A DNA stretch of 64,000 nt from Datura wrightii (taxonomy: Eukaryota > Streptophyta > Magnoliopsida > Solanales > Solanaceae): NCBI GenBank assembly GCA_035772735.1, contig JASDFA010000010.1, positions 156,986,501 through 157,050,500 on the forward strand, given 5' to 3'. Positions 22,875 through 35,700 of this stretch are shown here, piece after piece (position 1 is the first letter of the stretch; every line of letters starts with the position of its first letter). Both the position numbers and the translations under genes were made by a program. Under the pieces are notes generated by a model. That model did not search any database. It was not told the DNA's origin and saw nothing but the letters and a program-made list of their open reading frames with translations.

Positions 22875-25276
22875 TGTCATGTCTCAATGATTGTGATTGG
22901 CACCCACATTAACCCCCTGGTGGGCGAACCAACGATTTTCAATAACTACTCAGACATCAATCATTTAGGAAGAAATAACACTTAATAATAAGACGAATGA
23001 CATATCCGCAATGATAACAATCCTCTTAAAATAAAACTGAACAACAATAATTTTCAAGATCTGAAAGTCATTGCACTTGACGTCTGACTACAAGTCTAAG
23101 AGTATTTAACTAAAAAGAAATAAAAACTGCAACGCCGGAGGAGGGACATCTTTGCAAGAGGAGTAAATCAGCCCATTCTGCTCTTTGATTCACCTTTCCG
23201 AGGAATCACTGCTGACTAAAGGTGGGGACGAGAAGAGCTTCCTGGATCATATTATACACTCAGAAAAGAAGTGCAGGAGTAGGGTCAGTACAAACATGGT
23301 ACTGGTAGGCATCATTGGCCGATCTTACATAATAATATATAATCAAGGCAACACCAATATAAGATTAGTCCCGAACATCAAACACAAGAACAACAACATC
23401 TCAAATACACTAGCTCTGCACAGGTGACAACTAGCCTCCTCACTAAATTGGGCCTTTCGCTTCAGCGGTCACTTGACCGCTACAGTGGTCTCGCCGTGAC
23501 GAAAGTAATTCAGCTACAGTGGTATTGCTCGAGGTAGTAGCTCGACTTAGCTGCACCTTTCATTAATTCACAAGTTTTCAATAATTCACACATTCAGATA
23601 TTCAATCAGATGACACGTGGGCTTTTAACACCAATTCACATCTATTCATCATCACATACAGTTTAAGCAATGCATCACAGGGATAACAACATCAACATCA
23701 ATCAATGTTTAATCAATTTACACTTAACCTTTTTCCACCATTCTCAATTCAGATTACAAGTACAGGATTCACAAACTCAACTCTACCATTTAACACATAC
23801 TCATTCAGAATTGTTGATAAGCTACAAAAATATCATAAAATAGAATTAAGGTTGACATGTCGGGCACACACCTCCGCCCATGTCCCCCATAAACACTCCG
23901 CCATCAATATCAGTGTATACACATGCTAGAGAGCCTTATTCCGCCCTTTCAGTCATGACCTACAGGGGACACTAGAAATCTATATACTGTACCGGCATGG
24001 TATCCTCTCCCACTCATATGCTTGTCCGGATGCTCCCCTCCAGTACGAGTCACTCAACCAATATCGCAAGCCCGAATGCTCCCCTCAAGCACGAGCCTCT
24101 TATCTTATGATATTATATCTATTCTTAACCATTCTCATCAACTGAATACAACAAGATGCATTATTTAAACTTACAGGAGTCTAAAATCTACTCCACCAAG
24201 TAAACAATTACAAGCCAACAAAACATCTCATTAACAGTGTATAAGATCCTTACTTAACACTTAACACAGTTTTATCACAGTTTAATACCACATCATATTC
24301 ACATTCTTTCAACAGTTTAGTCAAAAGTAATTCTTGTAACAAGCATGTCCGAAGACCAATCACATATCATTATTGCACAAAAAGTACATGCTATTATATA
24401 GAGTCTAATCCCTCTAAATCATAATCTACCTCAAAGTTTGGGTACAAAACATCAGCTACTCCACTGGAGCCTTGCCCTTTCTTAAAGCTTCGGAGAGTTC
24501 GAAATCTACAACAACAATGTAAAGAAATTTAATTACTTACTCTTCAAATAAGGGTCCTAGGAGATCAAACCCTTCTCTTCAGGGCACTTTCGAAAGTAAA
24601 ACCCCAATTCTTCCTAGTTTCAGGTCTTAATTCCTGTGTAACCCAAGTTCTCAAACGAGTAAACCTATGGGAGTGATCAATACTCCTCAAGCCTCAATTC
24701 AAACCAACCCATTGAATCTTCATACTTCAATCCTAGTCTATCAACCTAGGGTATTCTCAATTCAAAATTCCACCATTAAAAGGTCTATAAGCATTCTAAG
24801 GTGATCAATACCCATAACCGAGATAGGGGATCAAGAATCTTACCTCTAAAGAAGAATTCACTGCTCTGGAGGAAAACTTTTCTCTCTAAACTTTTTGATC
24901 GCTTTTGGAAATAATGGGGTAAAACCCCTAGAAATCCCACTTAAACACACTTTTTGATTCCCGTCGTCCACTGCAGCGGTCACATTTTCGCTGCAGTGGA
25001 CCTGTTACAGCAGTCAGAAAATCGCTACGACAGATCTGACGATTAATTCCATGATCCATTATGGCGGGACTCCGATCGTTACCACGGTCTCGCTGCAGCG
25101 GTCCCTCGAATCAGTAGGTCCCCCAAAAGTCACTTTTTAACACTTAACTGATTTCACACTCAATTCTAACAGATTCTAGCTTTATCGGGTGTTCTAAGTC
25201 CATTTCCCTTGTAATGACATGCAGATAATTATATCAGATACCAATTATAATACTGTTTATCCCGGAACGGCCTACA
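22875..25276 (-). mobile_element. LTR of a gypsy element (type 2, about 2.4 kb)
   Basis: Read on the minus strand, it runs from TGTAGGCCG to GACATGACA. The terminal part contains GTTCGCCCACC...GGTTAATGTGGGTGCC, and earlier segments hold repeated CGCTGCAGCGGTC / CTACAGTGGTC motifs, all familiar from Solanaceae gypsy LTRs. It lies directly downstream (minus sense) of integrase and chromodomain remnants, so it is the 3' LTR of that half-element. Its sequence does not match the LTR at 31830-34200. The exact outer ends are tentative. Confidence 0.6.
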
Positions 25277-25319
25277 ATAAGAGCAAGAAAGAGAACATAT
25301 CGGATTCCACAAACAACTG

Positions 25320-26215
25320 AGGATATTTGGTCCGCATATCAGATTTGATTTCCTAAGTGGCCTCCTCTATGAGATGATTCTTCCACTAAGCATTAACCGT
25401 TGGAATATCTTTCGACCTCATCCAGACCCTCTTTCATCTAAAATCGCCACCGCATCCTCCGCATAAGACAAATTCTCATCTAGTAGCATGGAGTCCCATC
25501 TCCGTGGTACTTCTTCAGCATTGACACATAAAACGTCGGATGTACCCCAGACAATCCTAGCGGCAGTGCCAGTTCACAAGCTACTTCCCCCACACGCTGG
25601 AGTATTTTGAACGATCCAATGTACCTCGGGCTAAGCTTGCCCCCCGTACCAAATCGCATCACCCCCTTCATGGGGGATACCTTGAGTAGAACTTGCTCTC
25701 TCTCTAAACTCTATATCCCTCACCTTATTATCCGCATATTGCTTTTGTCTACTCTGAGAAGCTACCTGACGTTCTTGGATTATGTGAACTTTTTATAAAG
25801 ATTCTTTCAACAAGTCGATTCCATAGGGCCTCACTTCAAACACATCAAACCAACCAAGTGGAGACCTGCATTTCCTCCCATATAGAGCTTCAAATGGCGC
25901 CATGCCAATGCTCGAGTGATAGTTGTTGTTGTATGCGAACTCTGCTAAGGGTAGGAATTTATCCCAGTAGCCCTCAAATCTATGACAAAGGCCCATAACA
26001 TATCCTTCAACACTTAATAGTCCTTTTAGACTATCCATCTGTCTGAGGGTGGAAAGTTGTGCTCAAGTCTAACCTGGTGCCCAACTCTTCCTGCAAGGTC
26101 CTCCAAAAATGAGAGGTGAACTGAGTACCCCTATCAGACACAATCGACATCGGCACCTCGTGCAACTAAATCACTTCCTTCACGTATAATTTGGCCAATT
26201 TCTCGGTATTGTAAG
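25320..26215 (-). pseudogene. Ty3/gypsy pol 3' part: integrase and chromodomain remnant
   Basis: Minus-strand frames show integrase core (SIVSDRGTQFTSHFW and TFHPQTDG at about 26030-26150) and then EFAYNNNYHSSIGMAPFEALY (split here by family knowledge into its usual NNSYHSSI and PFEALYG motifs). The C-terminal GPF-type segment follows (KLSPRYIGSFKIL), with LSGVHPTFYVSMLKKYHGDG. A decayed chromodomain (EEATWEIKSDM) ends it near 25330. Stops and frameshifts split it. It begins abruptly within the integrase at 26215, where the large inverted repeat starts. Everything upstream of that point in pol is missing. Confidence 0.85.
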
Positions 26216-29200
26216 TGTTATACCCCGTAAGATTTCCGGCACCTAGATGGCCTATTCGCGAGTTGGTTAAGCATATTTAAAAGCCATACGTGCTAGAGAA
26301 AGGCCCGGGAAAGGATCGGACGAGTAACCTGTCGAACCATCACGGAAGGAGCCGAGGCAGAGCCCCTCCGCGATGGCAACGTGTCACGGAGGTGGAGCCT
26401 CTGCGTTGGCTCCGTGACACGTTGGGCCTGTCCAGGCCCAAGTATATAAAGCTCCACTTCAGTTTTAAATCAGTTCATTCCTTATAATTTCCAGAAAATT
26501 CGCAGCAAACAGAGAGAGACGAAGAGGGTGAAGATATTATTGTTCGATTACGCTACCAAACGTAGTCCAAACTTAAATTAACCTCAGGTACCGAGGTATT
26601 TAGTAGTAGGGAGCATTCCTACGGATTTTGTTTCGCGAAATACGGCCGACGAATCGTCGAGCTACCGGACTAAGGTAAGTGGAATCGCTCCAAACTAGTA
26701 TCGATGTGCTCCTAGCCGTAAAGTGAATACTTCTCCCTTCTGGACTTCTGAAAAATAGCAAGTTTTCGACCTTCTTTCGATAAGCCTAAGTTTAGTCTAT
26801 AATTATATCGAAAGTGACGTCGTCCTTCAGAATAAAGTTGTATTTAGCACTAATTAACGTGTATATGAATGAAGTTGGGAGAAATAGCTGGAGTACTAGC
26901 CAAGCCTCGTCCGACAGTCGGATAACTCGAGGTTAAGGTATGTGAAGTTGTTCTTCGGCAAGTTAGTAAGCCTTAGCTTGTTAAATCATAGTAAACTCCG
27001 TATTTGTAACTCTCGGAGTTGAATATGGAGAATTAAGTAAGTCAAATAGATTCTGAGTTGCGTTGCCGTATCGTGTTTAGTCCGAAAGTTAGTAAAGCAC
27101 GCGCCAAAGGGCGAGTTAGCATTCCAAATTCGGTATAGCTTATTGTATGATTAGCAAGCATGTTGTAGAATAATAAAAAGAGACAAATTTTCAGAATAAA
27201 AGCTAATAAGTAAAATCAGATAGACGGACAGTTTTATGGCTACAGACTAGCCATTCAGATAGATGGAATATTGGCTACAGATTAGCCAACAATTAAAGAA
27301 AGATTCCAGAATCAGTATAATCAGTAAAGAATTAGTTCAGTATAGAAACATATCAGAATAAGAAGTTAGATTTCAGATAGTCTTCTCAGTTATACATGCT
27401 TGCTATTTATATGTGCTAATTGTTTGTTGAGACTTGATGTGGCGTGAGGGCACCTTATTGAGCATCCTCGCTGCCCCTGGGTTGGTAATCGTGTCTCCCA
27501 CTGAGCGGGTGGGTTTACGTCACTCCAAGGAGTGGCATGCCATCCCCAGTTTGGACGAAGATGGGATGAAACTTTCCCCATATCAGGCTGATCAGCATTA
27601 CAGTACAGATAGCCCTGTTGTGCACAAGCGCCCAGGGAACAGATACAGATACAGTTATAGTTACAGATCTTATTATAGGTGCAGCTCCGGTTTCAAATAT
27701 CCCTGAGGAGAGTTCCGGGGAACCAGACCCTATCTGTTACTGTCTGCACAGGAGTCCTCCGGACTCAGACACAGTTATTTATATCGGAGGCTATGGCCCG
27801 AGCCGGAGACCCAGGGGGCCGATAGAGGAGCTCCGAGTGAGCAGATGAGTGGAGTGACTTATTTTTGGCTGGTTTTGACCCGGGTAGGGGTATATAGATT
27901 GTTTGCTTGCTTGGCGCCATCCGGCTTATGGGAGTTGGTATTGACTCTTGTTTGCTATATATATGTATATGTATTTAGATACTGCACAGACCCTGGGTCT
28001 CCGGCTCGGTCCATAGCCTCCGATATAAGCAACCGTGTCTCAGTCCGGAGGACTCCTGTGTAGACAGTAACAGATAGGGTCTGGATCCCCGGAACTCTCC
28101 TCAGGGCTATCTGAAACTGGAGCTACACCTATAATAACTGAATGTACAGACAGTAATAGATAGGGTCTGATTCCCTGGACACTGCTCAACAGGGCTATCT
28201 GATACCGGAGCTGCACCTGTAATGCTGATCAGACTGTTATGGGGAAAGCTTCATCCCATCTTCGTCGAATATGGGGACGGCATGCCACTTCTTGGAGCGA
28301 CGTAAACCCACCCGCTCAGTGGGCGACACGATTACCAACCCAGAGGCGACGAGGACGCTCAATAGGGTGCCCTCACGCCATATCAAGTCTCAACAAATAA
28401 TAGCACATATAAATAGCAAGTATGTATAACTGAAAAAGACTATCTGAAACCTGATTTCTTATTCTGATCCCTTTCTGTTTTATACTGATTCTTTACTGAG
28501 TATACTGATTCTGAAATCTTTATTTAACTGTTTGGCTAATCTGTAGCCAGGATACTATCTGTCTGAGTGGCTAATCTGTAGCCATAACTGTCTGTCTATC
28601 TGATCTCTCTTTACTAACTTTTATTCTGAAAATCTGTCTCTTTTTATTCTACAACATGCTTGCTAATCACATAATAATCTATACTGAATCGAGGATGCTA
28701 ACTCGCCCTTCGGCGCATGCTTTTCTAACTTTCGGACTGAATACGATATGGTAACACAACTCAGAATCTACTAGACTTACTTAATTCTCAACATTCAACT
28801 CTGAGAGTTACAAATACGGAGTTTACTATGATTTACCAAGCTAAGGCTTACTAACTTGCCGAAGAACAACTTTACATACCTTAACCTCGAGTTATCCGAC
28901 TTTCGGACGAGGCTCGGTCAGTACTCCAGCTATTTCCCCCAACTGCATTCATATATACGACAATTAATACTAAATATAAATTTATTCTGAAGAACGACGT
29001 CACTTTCGATAAAATTATAGCCTAAACTTAGGCTTATCGAAAGACGGTCGAAAACTCGCTATTTTTCAGAAGTCCAGAAGGGAGAAGTATTCACTTTACA
29101 ACTAGGAACACATAGACACTAGTTTGGAGCAATTCTACTTACCTTATCCCGGTAGCTCGACGATTCATCGGCCGTATTTCGCGAAACAAAATCCATAGGA

Positions 29201-29602
29201 ATGCTCCCTGCTTCTAAATACCTCGGTACCTGAGATTAATTTGAGTTTGGACTACGTTTGGCAGCATAATCGGACAATAATATATATCTCTCTTCGTCTC
29301 TCTCTCTGTTTCCCACGAATTCTCTGGAAATATAATTAATGATTCAATTTAAAACCGAAGTGGGGCTTTATATACTTGGACCTGGACAGGGCCAACGTGT
29401 CACGGAGCCAACGCGGAGGCTCCACCTCCGTGACATGTTGCCATCGCGGAGGGGCTCTGCCCCGGCTCCATCCGCGATGGTTCGACAGGTTTCCTCGCCT
29501 GGTCTTTTCCCGGGCCTTTCTCTAGCACGTATGGCTTCCAAATATGCTTAACCAACGCACAAATAGGCCATCTAGGTGCCGGAAATCCTACGGGGTATAA
29601 CA
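26216..29602. repeat. 3.4-kb inverted repeat of two head-to-head LTR pieces
   Basis: The left arm (26216-27816) and right arm (27991-29602) are inverted copies of about 1.6 kb around a 174-nt spacer. Both outer ends read TGTTATACCCCGTA inward. Each arm has a TATA element (TATATAAAG near 26442, and its mirror near 29370), so both would transcribe towards the centre. The spacer continues the left copy as single-copy LTR sequence. The flanks GTAAG (26211-26215) and ACTTG (29603-29607) are not a target-site duplication. No protein is encoded. It separates two unequal gypsy halves. Confidence 0.85.
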
Positions 29603-31621
29603 ACTTGTTCTTGACGGTGACTTTGTTCAATTGCCGATAATCAATGCACATTTGAAGAGAACCATCTTTCTTTCGGACAAAGAGAACTAGTGCACCCCAT
29701 GGCGACTTGCTCGGTCTAATAAAACCCTTATCTAACAAGTCCTTCAACTGCTCTTTCAACTCTTTTACCTCGGTCGGAGCCATCCTGTAGACAGGAATAG
29801 ATATAGGTTGCGTGTCGGAAAGAAGGTCAATACCAAAATCAATTTCCAGCTTGGGAGAGATTCTCGGTAAATCATCTAGGAAGACTTTTGGATTTTCACG
29901 TACTATTGAAACTAATTGAATAGTCGGGGTCTCGGATTCAACATCCTTAACACTAACTAGATGGTACACACAATCTTTAGAAATTATCTTTTTGGCCTTA
30001 ATGTAGGAAATGAAATGACCTAAAGGCACAACTGAACTACCCTTCCATTTTAAGATTGACTCACTCAGAAATCTGAACTCTATTGCCCGGGTTCTACAAT
30101 TAACTGAGGCATAACATGAAAATAGCCAATCCATGTCAAGGATAACATCAAAATCGGTCATTGATAACTCTATCAAATCTGCTGAGGTGACTTTCTGAAG
30201 GAACTGAGACCGAGCAACCTCTATACACCATCTAGCTATAACTGAGTCAAATACTGGAGTAGAAACTGAGAAGGGTTCTGACAAGACTTCAGGCTACCAG
30301 CCATATAAGGTGTCACAAAAGACAAGGTAGCCCCCAGATCTATCAAAGCATAAACATCAAGATGGAAAACTCACAACATACCAGTGACTACATCGGGGGA
30401 GACCTCCTGCTCCTGGCGGGATGCTAAGGCATAGAATCTGTTCTGGCGCTGACTGCCACTTGTGCTAGTGGAGGCCTCTGATGTGTTGAGCGTAAGGTGG
30501 GGATGTGGAACTAGAAGCTGGGCCTTGAGCCCTATCATGATCCTGCCTCGCTGTTGGGAAAATGCTGAGCATGTGTCTGGGCTTCGCACACCCAAAACAA
30601 GCACCTGTACCAGCTAAACACTGACTCGTGTGACCCCGGCCACACCTACAGCAAGCTGGAACACTAGAATCTTCGTGCCTATTGCTCTGGCCTCGAGATC
30701 CTAATGCTCGCCCCCTCTAATCGTGCCTCGGTCGTGATGGAACACTCAATGCTGAAAATGCTGAGGTTGATGATCTCTGGTGGGTCTGCTGTCGGTACCT
30801 ACCACCTGACCTCGGTTGTGAGAACCTGTGGTCATCGATCCTGACCCTCTTGGCCTCCCTCTCTCTCAGATGTGTCGCCTCCATCTACTGGGTGTACAAG
30901 ACTATCTGAGGAAATTCCATGTCCTGGTGAAGCATAGCAGTCCTACAATCCTTATCCAAATAGCCCGCTACACCATGGACGAATCTACTCACCCTCGCCC
31001 CCTGATCAGCCACCAACTCTGGGGCATACTTCGACAAGCGAGTGAACTCAAGAGCATACTCCTGTACCGTCATCCTCCCTTGCTTCAGGTTTACGAACTC
31101 GGCTGCCTTCAGCTACCTCATCTCGTGAGGGAAGAACCGATCCAAGAATGCAACATGAAACTCTTCCCAAGTGACAAGGCCTGCTCCGGTGACCCTGTTA
31201 TCTTTCCATTGGTGAAACCAACTGTGCGCGACCCCTTTTAACTGGTATGAAGCCAACTCCGCGCACTCAACTCTATTCACCCCCATGACTTGGGTGATCT
31301 TCACTAACTCATCTATGAACTCATGCGGGTCCTCACCCATTTTTGACCCGAGGAACTCTGGCGGGTTCATTCTCAAGAAGTCTCGGACTCGAGCGGCTGC
31401 TGTATTGCCATTTTGCAAAACATGTGCGACAACCTGCTGATTGACCTGAGCGGTAAAAGCCTGCGCAGTATCTGAATAGCAGCCCAATACTCAGCATGGG
31501 CAACTAGCTTCGGTGCTTGGGGCTCCTGAATTGGTGGAGCCTGCTGGTGCCCTTTACCGTTGCCATCCTCGTGGCCATCTCCGTTTTCATTCCTCCTACC
31601 ATTCATTCTTTGAGGATCCAT
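29603..31621 (-). pseudogene. Ty3/gypsy 5' half: gag, protease and start of reverse transcriptase
   Basis: Read on the minus strand from 31621, gag starts MDPQRMNGRRNENG. It shifts frame near 31485, continues MNPPEFLGSKMGEDPHEFID and SWFHQWKDNR, meets a TAG near 31110, then MTVQEYALEFTRLSKYAP. A CCHC zinc knuckle follows near 30600-30660 (CRCGRGHTSQC). The protease site at about 30320 reads DLGATLSFVTPYMA; the family has DPGAT or DSGAT, so a residue next to the catalytic Asp is changed. Reverse transcriptase begins with DFGIDLLSDTQPISIP, YRMAP, RPSKSPWGA and CIDYRQLNKVTVKNK. It breaks there at the inverted repeat. Not functional. Confidence 0.88.
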
Positions 31622-31811
31622 GATTCTGCAATCACGAAAAGCACGAATTAGAAGGATAGAAAGACTTTCCATCGCACGACATATATCATGAAAGAAGGAA
31701 ATATTTTCTAAACGTCTCGTAGCCTCTTCGTCATAAGTGTGGCGCGCTTCACACCCATAACAAAGACTCTATTTAACACGGCTTTCAGACACCCTAGGAC
31801 ACTTCAAACCT

Positions 31812-31827
31812 ATTGTTCTGATACAAA
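31812..31827 (-). other. Primer-binding site of the gypsy 5' half (degenerate)
   Basis: The minus strand reads TTTGTATCAGAAC, close to TGGTATCAGAGC, the usual site complementary to the 3' end of initiator tRNA-Met. It separates the LTR at higher coordinates from the gag leader. Confidence 0.55.
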
Positions 31828-31829
31828 GT

Positions 31830-34200
31830 TTTTCACGATCAGAACAGAGGCCCGGATCACGACAAGGAGCCCCAAGAGACCCCAAGTCGACCCATGACAT
31901 AAGCATACATCTAACTCGATCAATGAAACTAAATAATCAACAATATAATCATAGCGGAAGTCTAAACTGAAACATAATATCAGAATTCACAATCCAAAGC
32001 TAATTACATACATATGTCTGAAAAGCCTCTAAACATGATGAATTGTTGGGACAAGACCCCTAACTAACTCAACAAGCTGAAACTGAAAATACATAAGGAA
32101 ATCTGAGTAGTCTAGTCCTCGGGAGATGAGGATTCACCAACAACGCAAAGGATAACTCTGATAAGTTGACTACAAACGGCTGAACCTGAGAGCCGGATCA
32201 TGTATCATGAAATGATACAACATAGAGTATGCGGTCAGTACGTGAAATGTACCGGTATGCAAGGTAAGTAAAAGCGCTTAAGTAAATAAAATCATTTAAG
32301 ACAAAACGTAAACATAAACATCAAGAATCTGAGAGTAGGGCTTGCATGCATTTTTTCTGAAATCATAATCTCATCATAACATAACATATCATCATGACAT
32401 ATCATAACATAATCGATTGACTCAAAGCTGAAATCTAATATTTATAAGTAAAGCTGACCATGAGTCAAACCTTCTTTAGAATATGCTTACATATGTAAAT
32501 CTCATGAGTAATGAACATGCATAACTGAAATCATGAGGAACAATGGGAGACTTGTATTTTAACCGGCATACCACGATAAAGCTTACGTGGTCCCAACTAT
32601 CACACTCAAGTAGGTAGAGCCGTCCAAAGCCTTGCCAGGCTAGGGACGATACCATGATATCGATATCAAACTCGTGGCCCGATAGGGCAGGGGATAACTC
32701 ACAAGAGAGGTCCCAAAGTCATAATGTATAAACCTACATTGGCGCGTAGTTCTGAGGCATAGGGTGATCAACCTTTAGGTTGCTCGGTGCTAGACACTAC
32801 TCCCAAAAACATGCATATGCTCTACATCGTTATTCAACGAAGCTCAACATCGTCTACTAACGAAGCTTATAAATCAAATACATCTCAAAGCGGAAATCAT
32901 GCATAAGAGAAGCTTTAACTCAAACCATACCACAAGTTGAAAGATAATTGGGAGTCTTCGCTCCAAAACCATGTGGTAAGCTATGCATATGAAAAGCTTT
33001 AACTCAAACATACCATGAGCTGAAAATATAAGTGGGAGTCTTTGCTCCAAAACCACGTGGTAAGCTTAATTCGAGAAATCATCAACCATACTTTGAACAT
33101 GTGGGCTTTGACCAAAACTTTATCATTCTTGAAAATACTCAATTCATATCGAAAACATGTTTATAAATATGAGTAGCTTGAAAACATATTTTTCATCATA
33201 ATATCTCATCATCATCATACATTCATCACAAATCTCATGTTTCATGAACTTCTCATCAATGGGCTTTTTCATTCATAAAGCTAGAAACATGATTTTTAGT
33301 TGAAAATATTATAAAACTCGCCCATGCTTCATAATTCAATAGTAGAAACGTATTTAAATCATACCCATGTAAAGAATTAGGAAATTCATGCATTGGATTA
33401 AAACCATATAGATTAGTCATAGATCATTCATGATTTAGAGAGGGATTGGGCATGGGTGTGAAGAGAATCACCCATTCATAACCCTACATACCTGTTGGTA
33501 GCTGATTCTTACACTTCTTTAGATGCCCAATAGGAAATTGAAGAGAAATTGATGAATTGTAGGCTTGATCATCCTCTCTAGTATTCTACCTTGCATGCAT
33601 GCATGAATAAGGCCTAAAATAAACCTAACCCCCTTTAAAAGTCACTATTCATAACTCAAAATGATGTAGTTTAGGCCTTAGAAGCTTAGGAATTACGAAA
33701 TAGCCCTTACTAAATTCGTAAAAAAAAATAACTGTCAGGTGGTCCCAATGAGGGACCTAACTACTCGTCGTCAAGGGTCACGACTCATGGCTTAGCTTGT
33801 GAGGTTCACTGCTTCTCAAGTCTTCAGGGCTCATAACAGACAATATAACGACTCATTCCTGGTGACCACGACTCATTCCTGGTGACCACATTGTGGTCAC
33901 CATCCATGATGTACATTGCCTTGGCCTCGACAAATTTATTCCATGCTTGATCACGACTCACTCCACGAATCGTGAGGGCTGACCACGACTCATGGGGGCC
34001 TCCCATCTAGTACACTATCTTCATTTTCCTCCTTACTCAAGCATCACTCCCCACGACTGACCCAACGACTCGTGGGGCCCGACCACGAGTCGTGGTCATC
34101 TCCGTGGGGATTCCATTTCCCTATCTTCTTAAGCTCATCACCTGGCCTCCCCATGAGTCACATCACGACTCGTGGGTTGATCTCACGGGTCTGCTCACAA
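31830..34200 (-). mobile_element. 5' LTR of a gypsy element (type 1, at least 2.3 kb)
   Basis: It lies immediately outside the primer-binding site. It is rich in motifs such as CACGACTCGTGG and CCACGAGTCGTGG (33780-34190), which pair with each other. There is no open frame of note. Its outer end is uncertain because the sequence runs into microsatellites after 34200. It does not resemble the type 2 LTR at 22875-25276, so the two gypsy halves come from different elements. Confidence 0.6.
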
Positions 34201-34264
34201 CTCATATTTTTTGTTTTATTGAGTAATTTTTTCATTTTAAAATTATTTTTTAACTCATTTATCA

Positions 34265-34295
<31 letters not shown>

Positions 34296-34372
34296 GTTGT
34301 TGTTGTTGTTGTTGTTGTTGTTATTATTATAGAAAGCCAATCACCATTTTGCCCCCCCTCCCCCCCCCCCCT
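34265..34372. repeat. (ATT)n/(GTT)n microsatellite followed by a C-rich run
   Basis: About 10 ATT and 8 GTT units lie at 34265-34330, then CCCCCCCTCCCCCCCCCCCC at about 34351-34372. Leucine- and asparagine-repeat open frames here are artefacts of the repeat. Confidence 0.95.
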
Positions 34373-34379
34373 CCCTCTC

Positions 34380-35650
34380 CCCACTAAATTAAAATTTAAT
34401 TAAATACATAATTAAATATTTAATATTTTATCATGTCATATCATATTTATATATTTGTTACTATATAGGTGGAAAATAAATAAATAAAAATAATAATAAA
34501 AATAATAAATAAATAAATAATATAATATAATCATATTATTATAAAAGTTAAAAATCTTAAGTGAAAAAGTTAAATTATAAAAATGCCCAACCAAAAAAAA
34601 ATGACATTTTAATCCTTCAATCAAAACCTACTCTTTTAATATTTTGCACAGAAATGTAAAACTACATTTAAATAAATGTTATACATTGTATTAGATTGAA
34701 TACAATACAATGAATACCTATAATTACGTCTCTCACACATATCAATTATTAATTTAAAGATGTTATTACAAGTCATTTATTAATGTATTTACCCTTCTAG
34801 AATTGATTCTTCATATTCCCATACATGTATTAATAGATATTTTTATGATCTTTTTAACATGATTTTTGAGTTTCTATTGAATCTTTGGACAAATTTCTTA
34901 GCTTATAAATATCATTGTGTGTTTCAGTGGATTTTTCTGGGGGAGTATACCATAATATATACGATCTTAGTTTTGATAGTTACTTCTCCTCACTCCTTGT
35001 ATATTATTTTCTAGCTCCCTTGCAGATTAACTGAGATTTGCTTAGATTTATTTTATATGTATTTTAGTGGAAATATTTTTTGTGTTATAAATATTTATAT
35101 TAATGTGGATGTCCAGTGTACAAATGTTGATATTCATTAGGTTTATTGCTCCCCTTTTTATCCATGATCTCAAATAGACTAATTTCATATTCATGACAAT
35201 CTTTTGTGTCCCTCAATTATATCCAATAAATGGTGGCATTGAACACAATACTGTACATACTAAAAGAGGCTATAGATACTTGAAAGAAAATAAGAAAACT
35301 CTTATCTCTTGTTTCTCTACATGTTCACATTGTTACTTTTAGTTCATTTATGACATTTTATTGGTTTTTCAAAGGTATGCTTGCATTTATCATTAAAAAT
35401 ACTATCCGTTTTTCTGAGTTAATTCCTATTCGACAAATAAATAACTACAATTAGAAAATTATAGTACACGATAAAACTTTTAATTTTGAAATTTGAATGT
35501 TTGTGTGATTGTTAATTATATTTGCTTTTTGATTACCATAAATATAAGTGGCATAGCTTTTAAAGTACTTTTCTGCTTTACTATTTATTCTACATAAGGA
35601 ACTTGTTATCATAGTAAAAGAAGATCAAAGATTTTAATTCTTGGAGATTT
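34380..35650. other. AT-rich intergenic DNA, nothing recognised
   Basis: No gene, RNA or clear repeat was seen on either strand. Confidence 0.6.
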
Positions 35651-35662
35651 AAGATAGTAATT

Positions 35663-35700
35663 AACTAGACTGATCAAGGTACTCCTTGATCAGTCTAGTT
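35663..35700. repeat. Perfect 17-bp hairpin
   Basis: AACTAGACTGATCAAGG and CCTTGATCAGTCTAGTT are exact inverted copies around a 4-nt loop (TACT). It lies at the 3' border of a LINE remnant. Confidence 0.9.

Noticed and set aside
30828..31241. 137-codon plus-strand open frame
   Set aside because: It is antisense to gypsy gag, whose minus-strand motifs are clear.
22875..34200. One single full-length gypsy element with a nested insertion
   Set aside because: The flanking LTRs differ in sequence, the middle of pol is missing, and the insert has no target-site duplication.
34072..34340. Leucine-rich and asparagine-rich open frames
   Set aside because: They are translations of the (ATT)n/(GTT)n microsatellite.
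35663..35700. microRNA precursor
   Set aside because: The stem is only 17 bp with a 4-nt loop, too short for a plant miRNA hairpin.
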